From Acidobacteriota bacterium (lineage in GTDB: Bacteria > Acidobacteriota > HRBIN11): a stretch of DNA of 5,918 nt. Both the position numbers and the translations under genes were made by a program. This document shows, piece after piece, positions 5,525 through 5,918 of this stretch (its first letter is position 1; the number at the start of each line of letters is the position of its first letter). The notes beneath the pieces are model-generated. The model worked only from the letters and a program-made list of their open reading frames with translations. It was not told the DNA's origin and searched no databases. The stretch lies in assembly GCA_030550225.1 (NCBI GenBank), contig JAUQPV010000172.1, positions 1 to 5,918 on the forward strand, given 5' to 3'.

Positions 5525-5872
5525 CTAAGATAGGTCTTCCGGGGCACTCAGCTCGGCCCACTGGCCGTGGCCCTCCCACACCCGTAGGGTGAAGGGAAAG
5601 TCAAGGACCTGGGTCAAGTCCCGAGCCAGTCGCACGCAGATATTCTCGACCGAGGGGTATTCCAGGACCTCATTCCACGACCGGTGGTCGTATAGGCGAA
5701 GGACTTCTCGAAGCTTCTTCTTGAGGTCCCCAAAGTCGATGATCATCCCACCGTCAGGGCGGCCCTGGATGACGAGTTCTACACGGTACGTGTGGCCATG
5801 CAGGCGGCCGCACTTCGGATGGCCTGGCAGGAAGTGAGCCGAGTCGATGTACTCGATGATGCCGAGGCGCAT
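5525..5872 (-). CDS. queD: 6-carboxy-5,6,7,8-tetrahydropterin synthase (QueD / 6-pyruvoyltetrahydropterin synthase family)
   Basis: A 115-residue cytoplasmic enzyme that converts 7,8-dihydroneopterin triphosphate to 6-carboxytetrahydropterin, the substrate of QueE. Zinc ligands are H13 ('SAHFLPGH') and H25/H27 in C21-GRL-HGH, the family's CxxxHGH signature, where C21 is the catalytic cysteine. 'MIIDFGDLKKKL' (43-54), 'YDHRSWNEV' with D62/H63, 'PSVENICVRLARDL' (73-86) and E100 in 'VWEGHGQWAEL' complete the set of active-site and substrate-binding residues. The length is normal for bacterial QueD. GAGG at minus-strand 5884-5881 lies 8 nt before the ATG and supports this start, although the frame stays open to the right window edge. 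The PP-loop gene follows 65 bp downstream on the same strand. A 6-pyruvoyltetrahydropterin synthase role in biopterin synthesis is the alternative; queE in the window favours QueD. Confidence 0.93.
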   Translation of the reverse strand: MRLGIIEYIDSAHFLPGHPKCGRLHGHTYRVELVIQGRPDGGMIIDFGDLKKKLREVLRLYDHRSWNEVLEYPSVENICVRLARDLTQVLDFPFTLRVWEGHGQWAELSAPEDLS

Positions 5873-5880
5873 TGCGTAAA

Positions 5881-5884
5881 CCTC
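5881..5884 (-). promoter_or_regulatory. Ribosome binding site of queD
   Basis: The minus strand reads GAGG 8 nt before the ATG at 5872. This supports the chosen start over any in-frame codon further upstream. The remaining 34 bases to the window edge show no riboswitch or promoter that can be argued. Confidence 0.5.
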
Positions 5885-5918
5885 ACGTCGTCCGACACCA
5901 CCCCCCGACGGTCGTCTA

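Noticed and set aside
5873..5918. Possible preQ1 riboswitch or another GGTGTCGG-type repeat upstream of queD
   Set aside because: Only 46 bases are visible. There is no C-rich loop plus A-rich tail pseudoknot pattern, and the 7-base match to the repeat (minus-strand GTGTCGG) could be chance.

Overview
The window is a gene-dense, GC-rich bacterial segment. Codon use is dominated by GTC, CTG, GCC and GGC in all genes, and no base-composition break is obvious. The organism cannot be named from the sequence. The gene content (queuosine-precursor genes, a PP-loop tRNA-thiolation protein, a UbiA prenyltransferase) and the many short palindromic repeats between genes fit a free-living, GC-rich, poorly characterised bacterial lineage. 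That is an impression, not a taxonomic call.

Layout. A plus-strand run fills positions 2 to about 4549. It holds the 3' end of queE (7-carboxy-7-deazaguanine synthase), a zinc-ribbon/receiver-domain fusion, a peptidase-C26 class I glutamine-amidotransferase-like hydrolase (ATGA overlap with the receiver gene), a UbiA-family prenyltransferase, and a 590-residue tryptophan-rich membrane protein of unknown function. A convergent minus-strand pair, transcribed from the right edge inwards, holds queD (6-carboxytetrahydropterin synthase) followed by a PP-loop ATPase resembling tRNA-thiolation enzymes. The unknown membrane gene and the PP-loop gene overlap tail to tail by 137 bp.

How the genes relate. 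QueD and QueE catalyse consecutive steps of 7-deazaguanine (preQ0/queuosine) synthesis, and the PP-loop protein probably thiolates tRNA, so both edges of the window carry tRNA-modification genes. QueC, which would follow QueE, is not here: the PP-loop protein lacks QueC's C-terminal cysteine cluster. The middle genes (receiver protein, C26 hydrolase, prenyltransferase, membrane protein) have no evident shared pathway with these.

Repeats. Every non-coding gap longer than about 20 bp between genes wholly inside the window contains a palindromic repeat-like element (about 1584-1650, 2652-2710, 5465-5522). A related 28-bp element appears twice inside coding sequence, once forming the last residues and stop codon of queE (212-239) and once in frame inside the membrane protein gene (3212-3239). 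This repeat family, including its entry into proteins, is the most distinctive feature of the window. No RNA gene, CRISPR array, insertion sequence or convincing promoter was seen.
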